Below, in pieces: positions 61,531 to 64,000 of a stretch of 64,000 nucleotides of DNA. The notes under the pieces were generated by a model. It was given only the letters and a program-made list of their open reading frames with translations, did not search any database and had not been told where the DNA came from. The stretch lies in NCBI GenBank assembly GCA_036345935.2, contig JADWOT020000006.1:8220519-8284518 (forward strand), given 5' to 3'. Both the position numbers and the translations under genes were made by a program. Position 1 is the stretch's first letter. Each line of letters begins with the position of its first letter. This stretch comes from Taenia hydatigena (taxonomy: Eukaryota; Platyhelminthes; Cestoda; Cyclophyllidea; Taeniidae).

Positions 61531-62069
61531 TCATACTTTAGCAAAATCGGTAATAAGCAGAGTTTAACCGTCACACCAGTCGGGAAGTTGACCGGCCGTC
61601 ACCCCCTTGGGGACCCGAGAGAAGCCGAGGAAGAGCAGATTCTTAAAGAATGTCTCTTTACCAGTGGGAAGAGCTACGAGAATCTGACTCATGCCAGCTG
61701 CTTCCGGCCATTCCATGTGGGTGGCAAGACGGCGCACCTATCTGTGGCAGCGTGTTTCCCGGAGCACAAAGAGCATCGCCGTTGTACCGCCCCGCACATT
61801 ACCAGCCATTCTGTCTTGCCACGTCCGCCCTCGGAGGCAAGGAGTCGCCGAATCCAGACCATCTACTTCTACAAGACATCTGCCTTGGAGCGTTGGCCAA
61901 TTTGAGACAGCCACCTTCAACGGCTTGGGAATCGCTGCCCTCCATGGATCTTGAACTGAAACTAGACGCTCCGCATGCGATATGAAATATACGGCCGAGA
62001 CCAGGTATTGGGCCTAATAAAGCAGCGATGAAGCCGATCTTTAGTGTTAATAAGTTCCTCCAACTTCAT
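61531..62069 (-). pseudogene. OAZ: Decayed antizyme copy 3
   Basis: ORF1 survives: ATG 62069 opens MKLEELIN and ends TWSRPYI, aligned with SWPRPYI of the intact copies. The programmed UGA is now UCA (61985-61983), so ORF1 runs on to an unrelated TAG at 61964-61962. The linker of ORF2 is mostly missing. Downstream, the core is still readable but broken: GGTTAMLFVLRET aligns with GSTTAVLFPPRET, and then a TAG follows (about 61721). Further on come MEWPEAAGMSQILVALP and NLLFLGFSRVPKGV, another in-frame stop, and LLITDFAK ending at TGA 61531. Several frameshifts lie between these blocks. It resembles copy 2 more than copy 1. The inverted CCAAT box upstream suggests duplication of DNA, not retroposition. 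Confidence 0.85.
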
Positions 62070-62172
62070 GATGCGAGAATGAACGGAGAAACGCGAGAGG
62101 CGAAACCTACGGATCACGTGAGCGATAATCCCAATTTGAACCGAGGTAACGTGTCCTACTTTTCAGCGTTAG

Positions 62173-62177
62173 CCAAT
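62173..62177 (-). promoter_or_regulatory. Relict inverted CCAAT box upstream of the decayed antizyme
   Basis: On the minus strand this reads gctgattggctaacgctg, matching ggtgattggctaatactg of the copy 2 promoter. It lies about 105 bp from the ORF1 ATG. A TCACGTGA E-box (62114-62121) is also between the box and the gene. Confidence 0.45.
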
Positions 62178-62179
62178 CA

Positions 62180-64000
62180 GCATCACGTTCTAATTGTCTG
62201 AAGTGCATTTGATTAGTCATCTCTCGCTCTAATGCTGCGTTTTACTGTATGCCTGTTCACGTGCGTGCATGCATGCATCCATCAACATGGTGGTTGATTC
62301 CAATGTTTACGTTAGTAATGGTGTTAATGGTGGCTATTGCGGATGTGGTCTGCTATTTGTGCAGCAATCAATGCTTGCATAATCTTTATTTTTTTTCTAG
62401 AGGTACCTCAACTTTATTCCGTAAGGAGGCCTCGGAGCGTGTTCTATTTCATTCTTACGGGGTTAAAAAGCCGGACTTGCTTTTGCTTTAAGTACTCGGC
62501 TGGGTTCTATGCAGGCTGTGCTTTGGGTTAAGGTTGTGGCCTTAAATAGTGCCAGGTTTCGAAGCGAAAAGAGCGTTTGGATTCGTGTTGATAACCGAAT
62601 TGTTAAAAATGACCGGACTCGCTCAGGGTCGGTTCTGATCGGCAAAACACTACCAAAAGTAGCATAGACACGATTATGGTTATTGCAAAGTGACCAGCCG
62701 GGGCAATTTGCGCATCAGTTGCTCACTGCAAAGTGGTGACGTTATCCTTATTTTCCTACAAGGCTATTTTTAATAGGAAAAGTCTTATCCGTTTATCATT
62801 CAAACAGCTTTTAGGATAAGCGGAATAAGGATTCACTAAGAAGTGTTTGGGAAATCTGCCGTTCATTCGGAATGCACTCGAGGGCTTGTGGAAACTGCAT
62901 AGTTTACCAAGGCTAACATGTAATGCTTCTTATTTCCGGCTGCGTTTCGCGAATTTGCCTCAAACTTCCCTAAAGAGTTGCAGTTTGATCTAGTCAGAGG
63001 AACAATCCTATTAGGTGAATTTCTTAGCAGAAATGTAAATGAACGGCGACGGGAGCTCGGAGTTAGTACACTGGTGTGTTGAAAGTTGGCTTAAGCTGTA
63101 ACCCGTGAAAAAGTAGCATCAGTGGAGCGGTTTTTTATCTAACGGACGTTGATGATTTTGCTAGGCATTGCATATGGTGAAATAGGTTAATTCTCTACAA
63201 CTGCCTTTCTTCGAGCCGTTTAAATTTTCAATCTGCGCACAATTACTTACAGACGATCCAAGTCCTGATTTTAGTAAATTAAGACCATTTGAGATAGGAT
63301 TCACGAGCTATGGTCGCATGGTTGCCTTTGCCCAAGCCTCTCACCTTCGTGAAGTTGGCCGTATAGGAGTCAGAATTACTCTAAAGAGCGCATCAGCAGT
63401 AGCTGGAACAAAGTGGCGTGAAAATGGATGGAATGAAACGATTACGTCTAGGTCGTCTGATGTTAGTCATGCTGATGGTAACTGCTTGTTTCAACTTATT
63501 AATTTCCATTTGCAATAGCGGAGAGGTTGCCCCCGTTTGAAATGAAACCCTGTGAGGAGCAAGGTATTAGGACTGCTAGAGTAGTACTGATCTGTTACAT
63601 GGACAAGGAACTGGAAGGTGCGTTTAAGGTTACAATTGTCACTTACCGAAGTGTGAAATCTGCTTTTTCCATGAATCCATCGCACTGCTCTATCCTAGGG
63701 AAATAAGTAACAAGTCCCCAACCACTTACTAGCATGCAGTTATACATGTTTTTTTTTAATATAACAAGGTGGTGTCCACTTAAAAAGTTGCAAACGAATG
63801 CACATTACAAGATTCGTGTGGTACCAATAAATAAACTATACCGACATTAAAGCCTGCTGGCAGACGAGAGCCCCATGCTTTCGAGTCTCCCATCATACCC
63901 GCGAGCATTTGAGTCAGGCCGATCAACTGTTTGTTCTAATGGATGGATTCTAAAGTACTTCACCTGCATGTGTCTAAGGCTTCATTGCAGAGGCGTTTAA
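62180..64000. other. Gene-poor right end of the window
   Basis: AT-rich DNA with short frames only, a GCAT-type simple repeat near 62262-62282 and a T-run near 63750. No gene, RNA gene or repeat partner was identified. Confidence 0.4.

Noticed and set aside
61393..61905. 170-codon plus-strand frame over the decayed antizyme
   Set aside because: It lies antisense to the pseudogene. Its length comes from the old coding composition, and no independent support exists.
14400..64000. tRNA genes, suggested by scattered ggttcga-like words
   Set aside because: None of the words I checked had a matching A box, acceptor stem and anticodon arm at the right spacing.
1..64000. CRISPR arrays, bacterial operons, phage or viral genes
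   Set aside because: No regular short direct repeats with spacers, no densely packed long ORFs and no recognisable viral or transposon proteins were found.

Overview
The window looks like nuclear DNA of an animal. The surroundings are AT-leaning and gene-poor, and they hold microsatellites, dispersed non-coding repeats, CCAAT/TATA promoters and AATAAA poly(A) signals. The two best genes are ornithine decarboxylase antizymes, a eukaryotic family read through a programmed +1 ribosomal frameshift. A parasitic flatworm such as a tapeworm or fluke is my best guess, but nothing in the window proves the phylum. I see no rRNA, tRNA, CRISPR array, bacterial operon, transposase or reverse transcriptase.

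Layout. (1) 1-10230 is a giant, almost perfect palindrome. Two arms of at least 5004 bp flank a 222-bp single-copy spacer (5005-5226). Every repeated landmark pairs at coordinates summing to 10231, so I see no indels, and I found one base difference (1921/8310). The left arm reaches the first base of the window, so its outer boundary cannot be seen. The palindrome has no convincing gene. (2) 10231-24600 is non-coding with one dispersed repeat (10815-11220) and a small ORF behind a GC-box/TATA promoter near 22.7 kb. (3) 24654-25055 (minus) is a probable single-exon gene for a 133-aa Ser/Pro-rich orphan protein, with a TATA-like box and CCAAT boxes upstream. (4) 25.3-55.5 kb is mostly gene-free. 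It has promoter-like clusters at 28.4 and 29.6 kb, a possible exon at 32.2 kb, a nearly identical inverted repeat pair (33.2/36.3 kb) and an older repeat copy (47.8-48.2 kb). (5) 55.5-62.2 kb is an antizyme cluster: a minus-strand gene (55614-56259), a plus-strand gene (59824-60418) and a decayed minus-strand copy (61531-62069). (6) 62.2-64 kb shows nothing recognisable.

The antizyme cluster is the main biological content. In both intact copies a short ORF1 ends at an in-frame UGA in the context AUU-UGA-Y, and ORF2, in the +1 frame, carries the antizyme domain. The 25 nt ending at that UGA are identical between two paralogs that are otherwise strongly diverged, as expected for a cis-acting recoding signal. 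The third copy keeps an ORF1 and an upstream inverted CCAAT box. It has lost the UGA (now UCA) and its ORF2 frame is broken, so it is a pseudogene that probably arose by DNA-level duplication. By family knowledge, antizymes bind ODC monomers, send them to the 26S proteasome and limit polyamine uptake. Polyamines stimulate the frameshift, which makes this a polyamine-sensing feedback locus. Both intact copies lack introns across the recoding site.
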